This document shows positions 18,412-27,023 of a stretch of 43,433 nt of DNA, piece by piece; the first letter of the stretch is position 1, and each line of letters opens with the position of its first letter. The notes under the pieces were generated by a model. That model worked only from the letters and a program-made list of their open reading frames with translations, ran no database searches and was not told the DNA's origin. A program made the position numbers and the translations under genes. Location of the stretch: the NCBI RefSeq assembly GCF_029439455.1, contig NZ_JAQFVG010000324.1:1-43433 (forward strand), in the 5' to 3' direction. The DNA comes from Caballeronia sp. BR00000012568055 (lineage in GTDB: Bacteria; Pseudomonadota; Gammaproteobacteria; Burkholderiales; Burkholderiaceae).

Positions 18412-18828
18412 TCACAAAGCGATGACGGCGTCGCCGAGTACGCGCGGCTCGTCATATTGATTCGTCGTGCGAATTTCAAGCCGCACGCGCTGCTCGCCGT
18501 CCGCTTCGAATTTCTCGGTCACGAAGCCGCTGCAGGTGATCTGATGCCCGAGATGCGTAATGCCGACGAAGCGCACGCCGAACTGCCGCAGTTGACGCTG
18601 ATCGACCCATTGCGTCAGCAGGCGGCCGAGATACGCCATCGACAACATGCCGTGCGCGAACACGTCCGGCATGCCGGCGCGGCGGGCATAGTCGAGATCG
18701 ATATGCACGGCGTTGTGATCGCCGGATGCGCCCGCGAAAAGCGCGAGCGTGGTGCGGTTGATCGGCGCGAGCGTCAGCGGCGGCAGCGTGTCACCCACTC
18801 GGATGTCCGCGAATTTCAATGTGCTCAT
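18412..18828 (-). CDS. MaoC family dehydratase, single hot-dog subunit
   Basis: A 138-residue single hot-dog protein. The hydratase motif FAGASGDHNAVHID contains the catalytic Asp and His, and DVFAHGMLSMAY follows. It is an (R)-specific enoyl-CoA hydratase half. The gene before it encodes a second, N-terminal-type hot-dog. Such pairs form a heteromeric hydratase for bulky acyl-CoA substrates in actinobacterial steroid clusters; assigning that arrangement here is inference. The start is ATG at 18828, 18 bases after the preceding stop. Confidence 0.88.
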   Translation of the reverse strand: MSTLKFADIRVGDTLPPLTLAPINRTTLALFAGASGDHNAVHIDLDYARRAGMPDVFAHGMLSMAYLGRLLTQWVDQRQLRQFGVRFVGITHLGHQITCSGFVTEKFEADGEQRVRLEIRTTNQYDEPRVLGDAVIAL

Positions 18829-18846
18829 ACAGTCTGCCTCTCAGGT

Positions 18847-19287
18847 TCAGCCGTTGCGATGCACCAGCACGCTGCGCAAATCGGCCACGTGCTCGTCGTT
18901 CTGATTCGTGACACGCGTTTCGCGCACCACGAAGCTAAGCGCGCCGCCTTTTTTGTCGTAGATATCGGCGATACGGCTCTCGAAGCGCAACACGTCGCCC
19001 GCATAAGCGAGCCGGTGGTACGTGAACGACTGTTCGCCGTGCAGGATGCGGGCCATCTGAATGCCCACTTCATCGCGCCAGCTTTTGTCGGGCTGTTCGA
19101 ATTCCAGCGAGAACAAAAACGTCGGCGGCAAGGGCAGGTGACGATGACCTGCATCGCGCGCGGCGGATTCATCGAAGTAGATCGGATTGGATTCCGCCGT
19201 GGCCTTGGCGAAGAAGCGCAGTTGCCCCGCCTCGGCCACCGCGCGAAAGGACGGCAGCACCTTGCCGATAAATTTCTTGTCGATCAT
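18847..19287 (-). CDS. MaoC N-terminal-type dehydratase (FAS1-like hot-dog)
   Basis: A 146-residue protein of the MaoC_dehydrat_N type. The front, KKFIGKVLPSF, then FAKATAESNPIYFDE, is the substrate-binding hot-dog, and FSLEFEQPD, LHGEQSFTYHR, DVLRFESRI follow. It lacks the full MaoC D-x-N-x-x-H motif seen in the next gene. The start at 19287 follows GGAGGG by 8 bases; the open frame above it lies in the thiolase gene. It probably pairs with the downstream MaoC subunit. Confidence 0.85.
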   Translation of the reverse strand: MIDKKFIGKVLPSFRAVAEAGQLRFFAKATAESNPIYFDESAARDAGHRHLPLPPTFLFSLEFEQPDKSWRDEVGIQMARILHGEQSFTYHRLAYAGDVLRFESRIADIYDKKGGALSFVVRETRVTNQNDEHVADLRSVLVHRNG

Positions 19288-19312
19288 GTGAGTCCCTCCT
19301 TCGACGCGCGCG

Positions 19313-20500
19313 TCAGGCGGCCTTGTACACGGTGACGACGCATGCGCCGCCCAGCCCGACGTTATGCGCCAGCGCCACCTTCGCGCCATCGACCTGACGC
19401 TGCTCGGCCGTGCCGCGCAACTGCTGAGTCATTTCGTAGCACTGCGCAAGACCGGTCGCGCCCAGCGGATGGCCCTTCGAAAGCAGACCGCCCGACGGAT
19501 TGACGACCCACTTGCCGCCGTAGGTGTTGTGGCCATCGTTGACGAGCTTTTCGCCTTCGCCTTCACCGCACAAGCCGAGGCCTTCGTAGGTGAGCAGTTC
19601 GTTTTGCGCGAAGCAGTCGTGCAGTTCGATCACGTCGATATCTTCCGGCCCGATGCCCGCCTGCTCATACGCGATGTTCGCCGCCGAACGCGTCATGTCG
19701 AAACCGACCACGCGAATCATGTCCTTGGCGTCGTACGTGCTGGGTTGATCGGTGGTCAGCGCCTGACCGGCGATCAGCACATCGGTGCGCAGACCGTGCT
19801 TGCGGGCGAACGCTTCCGAGACGACGATGGCCGCCGCTGCGCCGCATGTCGGCGGGCAGGCCATGAGGCGCGTCAGCACGCCGTCCCACAGCATGGGCGC
19901 GGCCATCACGTCCTCGGTCGATACGACGTTGCGAAACACCGCGAGCGGATTGCGCGCCGCGTGCTGGCTCGCCTTGGCGCGAATCTTCGCGAAGGTCTCG
20001 AGCTTTGTGCCGTATTTCTTCATATGCGCCATGCCCGCGCCGGCGAACTGGCGGATCGCGTTGCTCAAACCGTCAGGAGGACCAACGAGTTCATCGACAA
20101 GATGATTGGCGCGTTCCAGTGCGGATGCGCGGTCCGTCCAGACCGACTTGAGCGCGCCCGGATTCATGAATTCGAAGCCCAGCGCCAGCGCGCAATCCAC
20201 CGCGCCGCTTTCCACGGCCTGACGCGCGAGAAACAGCGCCGACGATCCGGTCGCGCAATTGTTGTTGACGTTGATGACCGGAATGCCCGTCATGCCGACG
20301 TGATACAGCGCCTTCTGACCGCAGGTCGAGTCGCCATAAACATAGCCTGCGTAGGCCTGCTGCACATCGGCGTAGGCGACGCCCGCGTCGGTCAGCGCCT
20401 GCCGCACCGCGCCTGCGCCCATCACGTCATAGGCATCGCTGGTGCCGGGTTTCTTGAACGGAATCATGCCGACGCCGGCAACGAAGACCTTACGACTCAT
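19313..20500 (-). CDS. SCP2-type thiolase (lipid-transfer protein family)
   Basis: A 395-residue thiolase-fold enzyme of the SCP-x/lipid-transfer group. The acyl-accepting cysteine is C82 in NNNCATGSSA; ELHDCFAQNE and KGHPLGATGLAQ follow. In place of the C-terminal CxG thiolase motif it ends with LAHNVGLGGAC, the usual form in this family. These enzymes act on 3-ketoacyl-CoA of bulky or branched substrates. Relatives in steroid clusters work with a DUF35 partner, and none is encoded nearby. The ATG is preceded by AAGGAG. It lies between the dehydrogenase and the MaoC pair. Confidence 0.9.
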   Translation of the reverse strand: MSRKVFVAGVGMIPFKKPGTSDAYDVMGAGAVRQALTDAGVAYADVQQAYAGYVYGDSTCGQKALYHVGMTGIPVINVNNNCATGSSALFLARQAVESGAVDCALALGFEFMNPGALKSVWTDRASALERANHLVDELVGPPDGLSNAIRQFAGAGMAHMKKYGTKLETFAKIRAKASQHAARNPLAVFRNVVSTEDVMAAPMLWDGVLTRLMACPPTCGAAAAIVVSEAFARKHGLRTDVLIAGQALTTDQPSTYDAKDMIRVVGFDMTRSAANIAYEQAGIGPEDIDVIELHDCFAQNELLTYEGLGLCGEGEGEKLVNDGHNTYGGKWVVNPSGGLLSKGHPLGATGLAQCYEMTQQLRGTAEQRQVDGAKVALAHNVGLGGACVVTVYKAA

Positions 20501-20542
20501 GGTGTTGCTCCTTCCTGAAGAATTATTCGGAATTGTTCGGAT

Positions 20543-21682
20543 TCACAACTTGCGGGAGATGAGGTCGCGCATGACCTCGCTGGTGCCGCCGTAAATGCGC
20601 GTGACGCGTGCATCGGCGAAGGCGCGGGCCACCGGATACTCGAGCATGTAGCCGTAGCCGCCATGCAGTTGCACCATTTCGTCGAGCGCCTTGCCGAGCG
20701 TCTCGGTGGCGAAAAGCTTGGCGATCGCGGCTTCTTCGAGCGTAAGCCGGCGGCGCACGTGTTCGGAAAGATAGTGATCGACCATCAGACGCACGGCGAC
20801 GGCCTGCGCCTTGATGTCGGCGAGCTTGAATTTGGTGTTCTGGAAATCCCACACGGTCTGATTGAACGCGCGGCGATCCTTCACGTAGTTGATCGTGTGT
20901 TCGAGACACGCTTCGAGCTTCGCGGCAGCGCCAAGCGCGATCGACAGACGTTCCTGCGGCAGTTCGGCCATCAGATAGGAGAAGCCTTTGCCTTCTTCGC
21001 CGAGCAGATTGGTGACCGGCACGCGTACATCGTCGAAAAAGAGTTCGGCCGTGTCCTGTGCATGCTGGCCGACCTTGTCGAGCTTGCGGCCACGCCGAAA
21101 GCCTGGGCGCGTCGCCTCGACGACGATCAGGCTCACGCCGCGCGATCCGGCGCTCGGGTCGGTCTTGCACACCATGATGATCAGATCGGCCATAAGACCG
21201 TTGCTGATAAAGGTCTTGCTACCGTTGATGACGTATTCGTCACCGTCGCGCACGGCGGTTGTGCGAACCGCTTTCAGGTCGCTACCGGTGCCGGGTTCCG
21301 TCATGCCGATGGCGAGAATCGCTTCGCCCGAGCAGATCTTGGGCAGCCAGCGCTGCTTCTGCTCTTCGTTGCCGAGACGGGCGATATACGGCGCGATGAT
21401 GTCCGAGTGAACCGAAAAGCCGAGACCGCTGATGCCGGCCGCGTTGATCTCTTCGTTGAAGACCGCCGCATGGCCGAAGCCGCCGCCGCCGCCGCCGTAT
21501 TCGGTTGGCAGCGTCAGGCACAGCAGACCTTCGCGCCCGGCCTTGAGCCAGGTTTCACGATCGACGCAGCCGGCCTTGTCCCAGGCCGCCTGTCGCGGCG
21601 CGCACTCGCGTTCGAGGAAGCGGCGCGCCGTGGTGCGGAGCATTTCGTGATCGTCGCGGAATACGGTACGGGAGATGTGCAT
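20543..21682 (-). CDS. Acyl-CoA dehydrogenase, long-chain (LCAD) type
   Basis: A 379-residue FAD flavoprotein that forms the 2,3-enoyl-CoA. Motifs are AIGMTEPGTGSD (FAD/substrate), TFISNG, and QLHGGYGYMLEYPVAR. The C-terminal IYGGTSEVM has Gly where MCAD has its catalytic Glu. Instead E261 in LEACLEHTINYVKDR aligns with the shifted base of long-chain and isovaleryl-type enzymes, by remembered comparison to human LCAD. It is read 43 bases after the synthetase gene. It also carries an unusual poly-Gly stretch (EYGGGGGGFG). Confidence 0.92.
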   Translation of the reverse strand: MHISRTVFRDDHEMLRTTARRFLERECAPRQAAWDKAGCVDRETWLKAGREGLLCLTLPTEYGGGGGGFGHAAVFNEEINAAGISGLGFSVHSDIIAPYIARLGNEEQKQRWLPKICSGEAILAIGMTEPGTGSDLKAVRTTAVRDGDEYVINGSKTFISNGLMADLIIMVCKTDPSAGSRGVSLIVVEATRPGFRRGRKLDKVGQHAQDTAELFFDDVRVPVTNLLGEEGKGFSYLMAELPQERLSIALGAAAKLEACLEHTINYVKDRRAFNQTVWDFQNTKFKLADIKAQAVAVRLMVDHYLSEHVRRRLTLEEAAIAKLFATETLGKALDEMVQLHGGYGYMLEYPVARAFADARVTRIYGGTSEVMRDLISRKL

Positions 21683-21725
21683 TGCGTTGTCCTGAATAGA
21701 TTTGAGGCGTCAGTCGTGACTGGGG

Positions 21726-23606
21726 TTATCGCATGCAGGCGACATGCGCTTCGGGATCCTGCCGATACAGCTCGTCGATCAGATGTGCGCGCCGGGCGCG
21801 CGTCACGGCCTGGTTCACGTAGCCCTTATCGGCGATTTCGTTGGCATCCATCGATGGCGGTTCGGTCATCAGTACCAGCCGTTCGATGGCGAGGCTCGCG
21901 CCACGCTGCGGCTGCTCGCGCAGGCGTTCTTCGAGCGCCGCCACGACCAGCGGATGCCGCGCCAGTTCGGCGGCGCCGAGACCGGCGAGTTCGGGCGCGA
22001 GACGCTGGCAGCCCGTCACGTTCGGCCATGCAAGCGCGGCGAGATAGCCGTGGTCGTGGCCGCAGATCACGGCGTCGCTGATGAGCGGGGCGCAGCGGTC
22101 GATCAGTTCGAGACGAACCGCGCCCGTGCGTACCCAGGTGCCGTTGTCCAGCTTGAAGTCTTCGACCACGCGGCCCGCGAACAGCAGCCCCTTGGCCGGA
22201 TCGAGCGGATCGGCGAGTTGCACGGCGTCGCCGAGGCGGAAGTAGCCTTCTTCATCGAAGGCGGCGCGCGTCAGTTCGGGATGGCCGATGTAGCCCGCGA
22301 ACACATGCGGGCCGCGCATGCGGATTTCATAGCGGCTGCCGTCGCCATCGAGCGGGATCAGCTTGACTTCGGCACCGGGGACGGGCGTGCCAACATTGCC
22401 GAGATGGTCGCCCGTGCGGCCCCAGTACGTGCCCATGCCACTGGTCTCCGTGCACGCCAGCCCCGTGCAGAACGCGATGCGTTCGCCCACGGTGCGTTCG
22501 GCCACGTTCTGGATGCGCTGCCAGATATCGCGCGGCATGCTCGCGCCGCCGTAGCCTAGGAATTGCACACTCGAAAACAGATTGCGCGCCAGCACCGGAT
22601 CGCGTTCGAGTTCGGTCGCGAGCATGGCCCATGCGGACGGCACGCTCGTGAAAACCGTGGGCGAGACTTCACGGAGGTTGCGCACCGTTCGATCGATATG
22701 ACCGGGCAGCGGCCGGCCATCGTCGATGTAATGCGTTGCGCCGAATTGCACCGAACGGCCGAGATTCAGCACGCCGCCAAGACCGTGATGCCACGGCAGC
22801 CAGTCGAGGAATCGCGGTTGCGTTTCGCTGAGCCAGGCGAGATTTGCCGCGTAGTACGAAGCAACGGCCTTGAAGTTGCCGTAGGTCAGATTGACGCCCT
22901 TGGGCAGTCCCGTCGAACCGGATGTGAACAGCACGCGGACCGTGTCTTCGGCGCGCCGCGCGGCGTGCGCCGAGGCGATCTTGCCGAGACGTTGCGCTGT
23001 CAGCACGGTGCTGCTCAGCGCGCTCCACGCGAGTTGCCCGCTCGTCGCGCCCTGCACGGCGATGACCGGAATCTTTCCAGCACCCAGCGCACCGAGCGCG
23101 CGTTCAAACGGCGCCGCCGCCTGAACGAAGATCGCGGCGGGCGGAACCAGTTCGCACACGCCTTTCAGACGCGCGAAGTCCTTGCTCAGCAGCGCGTAAG
23201 CGGGTGAAACCGGCGCGGTCGGCACGCCGACGTATTCCGCTGCCAGCAGCAGCACCGCCTGTTCGATGGAATTGCCCGACAGCAGCATCAGCGGACGCGA
23301 CGGTCCCAGCCCCAGATCGAGCAGCGCCGCCGCGACGGCTTGCACCTCTTGCCACAGCGCGTTCCAACTCATCACGCGCCAGGTGCCCTGCGCGTCGCGC
23401 TCGCAAAATGCGAGCGTCTCGCCGCGGCGATCCGCCCACAGCGGCAAAAAGTCCGCAAAGCCGAGCTGCGTGATGGCGGGCGGCGGATGCGCGGAACGCA
23501 GAATCAGCGAGCCGTCCGTACGCCGTTCGACCAGCGTGGCGAGGTCCGGGAATCGCACCGGACGATAAGGTGCGACGGTGGATTCACTCGGGTTGAGCGA
23601 AGTCAT
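21726..23606 (-). CDS. Acyl/aryl-CoA synthetase (feruloyl-CoA synthase-like)
   Basis: A 626-residue AMP-forming ligase. The ATP motif is FTSGSTGLPKG, with LPWHHGLGG, and the adenylation-site region is CTGLACTETSGMG. The hinge differs from FadD: GLLFAGRVVEDFKLDNGTWVR. That FKLxNGTWV pattern is the one seen in feruloyl-CoA synthases and related aryl-acid ligases. Start chosen at 23606 with AGGAGA ahead; the open frame upstream to 23906 is not supported. It is the first structural gene after the LuxR-type regulator, with a 202-base gap. No feruloyl-CoA hydratase-aldolase is nearby, and the neighbours fit beta-oxidation better than ferulate cleavage. Confidence 0.88.
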   Translation of the reverse strand: MTSLNPSESTVAPYRPVRFPDLATLVERRTDGSLILRSAHPPPAITQLGFADFLPLWADRRGETLAFCERDAQGTWRVMSWNALWQEVQAVAAALLDLGLGPSRPLMLLSGNSIEQAVLLLAAEYVGVPTAPVSPAYALLSKDFARLKGVCELVPPAAIFVQAAAPFERALGALGAGKIPVIAVQGATSGQLAWSALSSTVLTAQRLGKIASAHAARRAEDTVRVLFTSGSTGLPKGVNLTYGNFKAVASYYAANLAWLSETQPRFLDWLPWHHGLGGVLNLGRSVQFGATHYIDDGRPLPGHIDRTVRNLREVSPTVFTSVPSAWAMLATELERDPVLARNLFSSVQFLGYGGASMPRDIWQRIQNVAERTVGERIAFCTGLACTETSGMGTYWGRTGDHLGNVGTPVPGAEVKLIPLDGDGSRYEIRMRGPHVFAGYIGHPELTRAAFDEEGYFRLGDAVQLADPLDPAKGLLFAGRVVEDFKLDNGTWVRTGAVRLELIDRCAPLISDAVICGHDHGYLAALAWPNVTGCQRLAPELAGLGAAELARHPLVVAALEERLREQPQRGASLAIERLVLMTEPPSMDANEIADKGYVNQAVTRARRAHLIDELYRQDPEAHVACMR

Positions 23607-23758
23607 GACGCGTGTCTCCTGGGCTTTGGTGCGCGCATTGCGCAGCCGCGTTTTGTTTTGCAGGTGTGAGTCGCCCAGACGGACGCACGACACCCTGAAA
23701 ACTAGAATAGGGAATCGTCTGAATGCCTGCACCACCCGAGGCGGGTAGCGAAGGCATG

Positions 23759-23774
23759 GGAAGGTATCGGAAGG
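23759..23774 (+). promoter_or_regulatory. Paired GGAAGG boxes before the acyl-CoA operon
   Basis: GGAAGG at 23759-23764 and 23769-23774 start exactly 10 bases apart, in the 202-base gap between the regulator and the synthetase gene. A possible -10 (TATTCT on the minus strand) lies about 50 bases nearer the synthetase. MalT and related regulators bind short direct repeats; linking these boxes to the neighbouring regulator is inference. Confidence 0.3.
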
Positions 23775-23808
23775 GGAAAAGAGGGGGCGCGGCGGGGGAA
23801 TTGGCGCG

Positions 23809-26667
23809 TTATACGCGGTGGCTGTCGGTCGCCGCGCTGCGTGAATGTGCCGATGCCGCCGATGCCCCGCATTCGAGATCGCGCATGCGTGACACGGCTT
23901 CATCACGGCTCGACACGCCGAGTTTTCCGTAGATATTCTTGAGATGCCACTTCACGGTTTCAGGCGAAATACCCAGCGTGCGAGCGATTTTCTTGTTCGG
24001 CAGCGCCTGAGCGAGCAGACCGACCACGCGCGACTCGCGTTCGCTGAGCGCCTCGATGCCGGGCAGCGCATGGCGGGGCGCGCTCCGTCCGGCACGTTCG
24101 CAGCAATCGACCGGCGTGCTCTGATGCGCCGCTTCCAGGCGGCTCACGTAAAAGGACAGCAAGGGATCGGCGGCTTCCTGTTTCACGGCCCGCGTGATCA
24201 GTTCGAGCGCGCGGGGATCGGCGTCGAGCAGGCCACGGACGAGACCGAGTTTATGGCCACGGCGCAGCGCGGCGAGCACGCTTTGATGCGCGGCATCGGC
24301 ACGGCCGCGTCGTTCGTCGATCAGCGCGCTTTGCATCAGCAAACGCGCCACCTGACGTTGCCATCCACGTTCCTCACACAGAGCGATCAGAGGCCGCAGC
24401 CGGGTCGCCGCGCCCTCGAAATCTTCCTGCGCGATACACCAGTCGATATGCGCGCGTTGCGCCAATACTTCGATCTCCGCGCGCGTGCGCGGGCGGCTTT
24501 CCGGAACGCACGCGATCATGGCGTCGAGCCGGGCGAGGCAGCATTCCGCCGCGTCGATCTGGCCGCACAACACGTGCCGATGGACCTGATCGGCGAGGCT
24601 GTGCGCGATCAGACGCTGCAGACCGCGTTGCGCTGCATATTCTTCGAGACGTTCCAGATAGGCGAACGCATCGAGCCGATGGCCCGCCAGCCAATGCACC
24701 GCCGATAACACCGTCAGCACGCGCAGCACGGAGTCGGGAATCGAGACGCGTTCGAGCACATCGACGCGCTCTTCGAGCAGCTTGCGCGCCGCTTCCAGAT
24801 CGTTCGATTCGTACAGCACTTCGCCAAGCAGCGCGGCAGCGAAACACGCGCCTTCCGCCGCTGCGCTGCCGAGCGGATCGGCCTGGGCGAGCACATCACG
24901 GCTGATGCGCTCGACCTGCGCGAACTTGCCTTCCAGCGCATAACTGAAGCCCATCATGCAGCGCCCGTTCAGCATGCCTGCGGACGTGCCGCTGAGCGGC
25001 GCGCCATCCATGACAAGCGTGGGCGATTCGAGCTGGATGCGCCGCGCGTGTTCGTATTCGCCGCGCCGCATATAGATCCATGACAGCAGATTGTTGCGCG
25101 CGCCCATGGCGAAACCGTCCGTTCTGGGCGGCGGCTGGAGCAGGGCGGGCAGCACGGCGACGGCGGCGTCGGGATCGTCGCATTGCACGGCGAGCGCCGC
25201 TTTCAATAACGTCAGGCGATAGCGCGATGCCCGGTCCGCATCCGGCGATTCCGCTTCCAATTGCGCGATGCCGCTGGCGCATGCCTCGAATTCGCGTGCG
25301 TATAAGTGCAGATGCAGCATCCACAAGCGCAACGCGATACGCGACTGAATTTCGGAGGCGGGCAGCAGGCGCATCAGACTGACCAGCTTGCGCAGGTCGC
25401 CGCGCAACTGCATGGCGCGAGCCACCTGTTGCACATGATCTGCAGCCGCGCCCGGCTCACCGGCGAGCAGTGCATGGCGCACGGCCTGATCGGGTTCATT
25501 GTGATCGCGCAGCCATGACCACGCGGCGTGATGGATGGCGCGCTGTTGGGCCTCGCTATGCGCCTGAAAACGCGCGAGCAAAATTTCGCGGAACAGCGGA
25601 TTGAGCCGATACCACGTTTCGCTGCCCGATCGCTCGACAGGCGCGATAAACAGATTGTCGCTTTCAAGGCGCGTCAGCAGCGCCAGAACTTGTTCGGCTT
25701 CCTGATCTTCTCCGACCAGTGCGACGCACAATGGCGCGCATACCCGCGCGCAGATCGCCATGCGAGTCAGCAATTCGACTTCCGATGAAGACAGTCGCGA
25801 CAGCACCTCGCGCTCGAAATAATCGGCGAAGGCCTGCACATCCTGCAAATGAAGCTTCGCGTGCGGCAGGGCATCGGCGAACGGGGCGTCGGACGCGCCC
25901 GTTTTGCGACGCTTCAGGCGCATGGCCATCAATTGCAGGCCCGCGACCCAGCCGTCGGTCATTTCATGCATACGACGGGCATCGCGGTGATGGAGATGAC
26001 CGAGTTGCGTCTTGAGAAATTCCTCGGACTCGGCCTGCGAAAAACGCAGATCGCGCGTGTCCAGTTCGAGGACGAGGTCCTGATCGCGCAAGCGGCCGAG
26101 CGACAGCGGTATCGCACCGCGCGATACCAGCGCGATATGCAGATTCGCGGGCGCAAAGTCGAGTAACCACTGGAGCGCTTCATGGCAACGCGCGTTGCTG
26201 ACCTGATGCAGGTCGTCGAGCACCAGCACGACATCCTTGCCGCAATCGGCCATGCCCCGCACCAGCGCGATCACCGTGCGCTCGACAGCTTCCTCGTCCA
26301 TGCCACGGCCGCCGAGCAGCAGGGCTTCGTGGCACGCTTCCGGCGCGACTTGTGCGAGGCTTGCCACGAGGTAATCGAGGCAATGGGCGAGATCGTTATC
26401 GTCCGGTGCGAGCGTGAGCCACGCGATTTCGAAGCCGAGCGGCAACAGCGCTTCGCGCCATGCGACCAGCGCCGTGGTTTTGCCGCAACCGGCCGGACCC
26501 TGAATAACGACGCAGCGTTTGCGCCGGGCATCGAGCAATTGAGCCAGCAGACGCTCGCGTGCGATCACGCGCGTAGTGCTGCGCGGCGGATTCAATCTTG
26601 GGTCTGCCTTGTCCGCGACCGCGCGCTGCGGCCGGCATGCTTCGGGCGAAAGAATGATTTGCGGCAT
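23809..26667 (-). CDS. LAL-type LuxR family regulator (MalT-like)
   Basis: A 952-residue transcription activator with three parts. An N-terminal STAND ATPase has Walker A QGPAGCGKTT and Walker B VVLVLDDLH; a long helical TPR-like sensor region runs through the middle; and a C-terminal LuxR HTH (about residues 870-935) reads LSERESRVVGLLAQ, NKKIARTLGISPETVKWHLKN. These proteins sense a small ligand and then bind promoter DNA. I chose ATG 26667; the open frame extends to 26850 through sequence without protein-like character. It is read towards the acyl-CoA operon and away from the porin, and probably controls one or both. Confidence 0.92.
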   Translation of the reverse strand: MPQIILSPEACRPQRAVADKADPRLNPPRSTTRVIARERLLAQLLDARRKRCVVIQGPAGCGKTTALVAWREALLPLGFEIAWLTLAPDDNDLAHCLDYLVASLAQVAPEACHEALLLGGRGMDEEAVERTVIALVRGMADCGKDVVLVLDDLHQVSNARCHEALQWLLDFAPANLHIALVSRGAIPLSLGRLRDQDLVLELDTRDLRFSQAESEEFLKTQLGHLHHRDARRMHEMTDGWVAGLQLMAMRLKRRKTGASDAPFADALPHAKLHLQDVQAFADYFEREVLSRLSSSEVELLTRMAICARVCAPLCVALVGEDQEAEQVLALLTRLESDNLFIAPVERSGSETWYRLNPLFREILLARFQAHSEAQQRAIHHAAWSWLRDHNEPDQAVRHALLAGEPGAAADHVQQVARAMQLRGDLRKLVSLMRLLPASEIQSRIALRLWMLHLHLYAREFEACASGIAQLEAESPDADRASRYRLTLLKAALAVQCDDPDAAVAVLPALLQPPPRTDGFAMGARNNLLSWIYMRRGEYEHARRIQLESPTLVMDGAPLSGTSAGMLNGRCMMGFSYALEGKFAQVERISRDVLAQADPLGSAAAEGACFAAALLGEVLYESNDLEAARKLLEERVDVLERVSIPDSVLRVLTVLSAVHWLAGHRLDAFAYLERLEEYAAQRGLQRLIAHSLADQVHRHVLCGQIDAAECCLARLDAMIACVPESRPRTRAEIEVLAQRAHIDWCIAQEDFEGAATRLRPLIALCEERGWQRQVARLLMQSALIDERRGRADAAHQSVLAALRRGHKLGLVRGLLDADPRALELITRAVKQEAADPLLSFYVSRLEAAHQSTPVDCCERAGRSAPRHALPGIEALSERESRVVGLLAQALPNKKIARTLGISPETVKWHLKNIYGKLGVSSRDEAVSRMRDLECGASAASAHSRSAATDSHRV

Positions 26668-26739
26668 GGTCACGAGCGCCTGACAATCGCGGCCCCGCGC
26701 CTGAGCGACATGAGCCGAAGCCAATAAAAGAGTCGATCG

Positions 26740-26768
26740 ATTGTAACGCTGCTTTCCGGGCTTTCCAG
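26740..26768 (-). promoter_or_regulatory. Possible promoter of the LAL regulator
   Basis: The minus strand has TACAAT (26745-26740), 73 bases before the ATG. The -35 region is poor (CTGGAA at 17-bp spacing). That region is overlapped by two GGAAAG copies 9 bases apart (26766-26761 and 26757-26752), which may be a regulator site. The rest of the 356-base gap to the porin gene shows no other clear feature, apart from the porin ribosome site. Confidence 0.4.
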
Positions 26769-27023
26769 TGGTTCGGCAGCGCGCAAATTCCGAATTCGCT
26801 GTGCGGCTTACCCTAATAGACCGAATGCGCATGCCGCGTTCTTCCTGCACGTGCGGGTAATCCCGTTCCCACTCCGCGTGGGTAGGTTTCGCCGTTTTTC
26901 AAGCCAGCATCATGGCGCACAGAGCGCCCGCGTCCGAACGCAACACGATGTTCAGGTCTGCTTCGTACCACGCTCGAAGCACCGATGCTTACTGGCTCGG
27001 CAAACATAAGAAGGGAGACGTGA

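Noticed and set aside
20663..22081. A 472-residue plus-strand open frame opposite the acyl-CoA dehydrogenase
   Set aside because: No domain and shadow-type composition; the minus-strand enzyme is unambiguous.
21726..23606. True feruloyl-CoA synthase for ferulate degradation
   Set aside because: The hinge pattern fits the family, but no feruloyl-CoA hydratase-aldolase or vanillin dehydrogenase is adjacent and the operon encodes beta-oxidation-type enzymes; kept as a broader synthetase.
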